This document shows positions 63,470 through 64,000 of a stretch of DNA of 64,000 bases, one piece after another. The number at the start of each line of letters is the position of its first letter. Position 1 is the stretch's first letter. Source of the DNA: Hormiphora californensis. Lineage: Eukaryota > Ctenophora > Tentaculata > Cydippida > Pleurobrachiidae. The DNA lies in contig CM035351.1 in the NCBI GenBank assembly GCA_020137815.1, positions 4,949,792-5,013,791 of the forward strand, written 5' to 3'. A model generated the notes under the pieces. The model made no database searches. It saw only the letters and a list, made by a program, of their open reading frames with translations, and was not told where the DNA came from. Made by a program: the position numbers and the translations under genes.

Positions 63470-64000
63470 TAGAAAACATGTTCGAGAAATAGGACAGAGA
63501 TAGTTGTCTGGTGGTACTATCAACTCTGTATCATATAACGCTAAAGAGATAGAGAACAGACTGTACATAAAGAACAGTAAATTACACATCAATTTTCTCT
63601 TCAAAACCTCATTTGAAATGCTGTTAAATTTCCATCCTTTAAATTATGCGGTATGCCCCCGGATGTTACCCACATTTTATTTTCTTTAAGATAACTTTCT
63701 GAGTAAGTTACTATATTATTGTTATTTTTGTTTTATGTTTTAATTTACAGGGTGTGATATCACTCTGTGCGTATAATAATGATTCCTAATACAGGGTGTC
63801 CCATATATTCTGTGGGTCGGTTGGCGAGCTGTCACGCAAAAACGGTGATAGTTGTGTGAAAACAAACTACGGGAGTGTGCTGGATTAATTCCTTCCTAAC
63901 TGATGGCTTTGTTTTTAAATTAAATTTCAAAAGTTCATTTTTCATGAATGAACATTCCTGTCATTCATTCGTGAATTCTGAAATATTGTTTACCTTGAGT
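63470..64000. other. 3' flank of the KCTD gene
   Basis: AT-rich sequence that should contain the KCTD 3' UTR. No further gene or structured element that I can support before the window ends. Confidence 0.5.

Overview
This is a compact animal nuclear genome window. The evidence is introns with GT..AG borders, a U2 snRNA gene, and orthologue-grade metazoan genes: villin with headpiece, TRAF7, a class A GPCR, a KCTD10/13/TNFAIP1-type BTB adaptor, LYRM9, ARV1, a PDCD7-type minor-spliceosome protein and an animal-type photolyase/cryptochrome. Genes sit only hundreds of bases apart on both strands. The standard code is used. The non-coding DNA is full of (GA)n/(CT)n tracts, minisatellites, foldback elements and MITEs. 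Together this suggests an early-branching (non-bilaterian) animal, but the sequence alone does not fix the phylum.

Layout. 1-5.4 kb: repeat-rich, with a foldback element inside a 36-bp minisatellite and a hAT-type MITE; I recognise no gene. 5.4-9.35 kb (-): PDCD7-like U11/U12 protein. 9.9-10.9 kb: long polypurine tract. 10.96-12.5 kb (-): intronless photolyase/cryptochrome. 13.9-14.7 kb (-): LINE reverse-transcriptase remnant. 17.0-19.4 kb (+): six-exon GPCR. 19.9-24.9 kb (-): fourteen-exon TRAF7. 26.4-30.1 kb (-): coiled-coil protein, probably CEP89-like. 30.8-31.8 kb (-): LYRM9, with a complete U2 snRNA gene in its intron on the same strand. 32.0-35.0 kb (-): COQ8-type kinase with four apparent +1 frameshifts. 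35.4-37.1 kb (-): TGN38/KCT2-like membrane protein. 37.1-42.1 kb: repeats and foldbacks. 42.1-49.9 kb (+): seventeen-exon villin. 50.8-52.3 kb (-): mitochondrial ATP synthase gamma. 52.8-53.2 kb (-): thioredoxin. 53.5-54.7 kb (+): second LINE remnant with its 3' tail. 55.6-58.2 kb (+): sorting nexin 7/30. 58.7-59.9 kb (+): ARV1. 60.0-63.5 kb (+): KCTD adaptor whose last intron holds an antisense gene for a small secreted protein.

The genes do not form a pathway, as expected for an animal chromosome. Two (COQ8, ATP synthase gamma) are mitochondrial respiration genes, two (PDCD7, U2) are splicing components, and several (SNX, ARV1, TGN38-like) belong to membrane traffic or sterol handling.

The most unusual observation is the COQ8 gene. 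The conserved protein can only be read with four single-base +1 shifts, three of them exactly at in-frame stop codons of the form TRA followed by G, and conserved sequence resumes immediately after each. No other gene modelled here needs this. Exon borders given below were derived by hand from splice motifs, reading phase and family knowledge.
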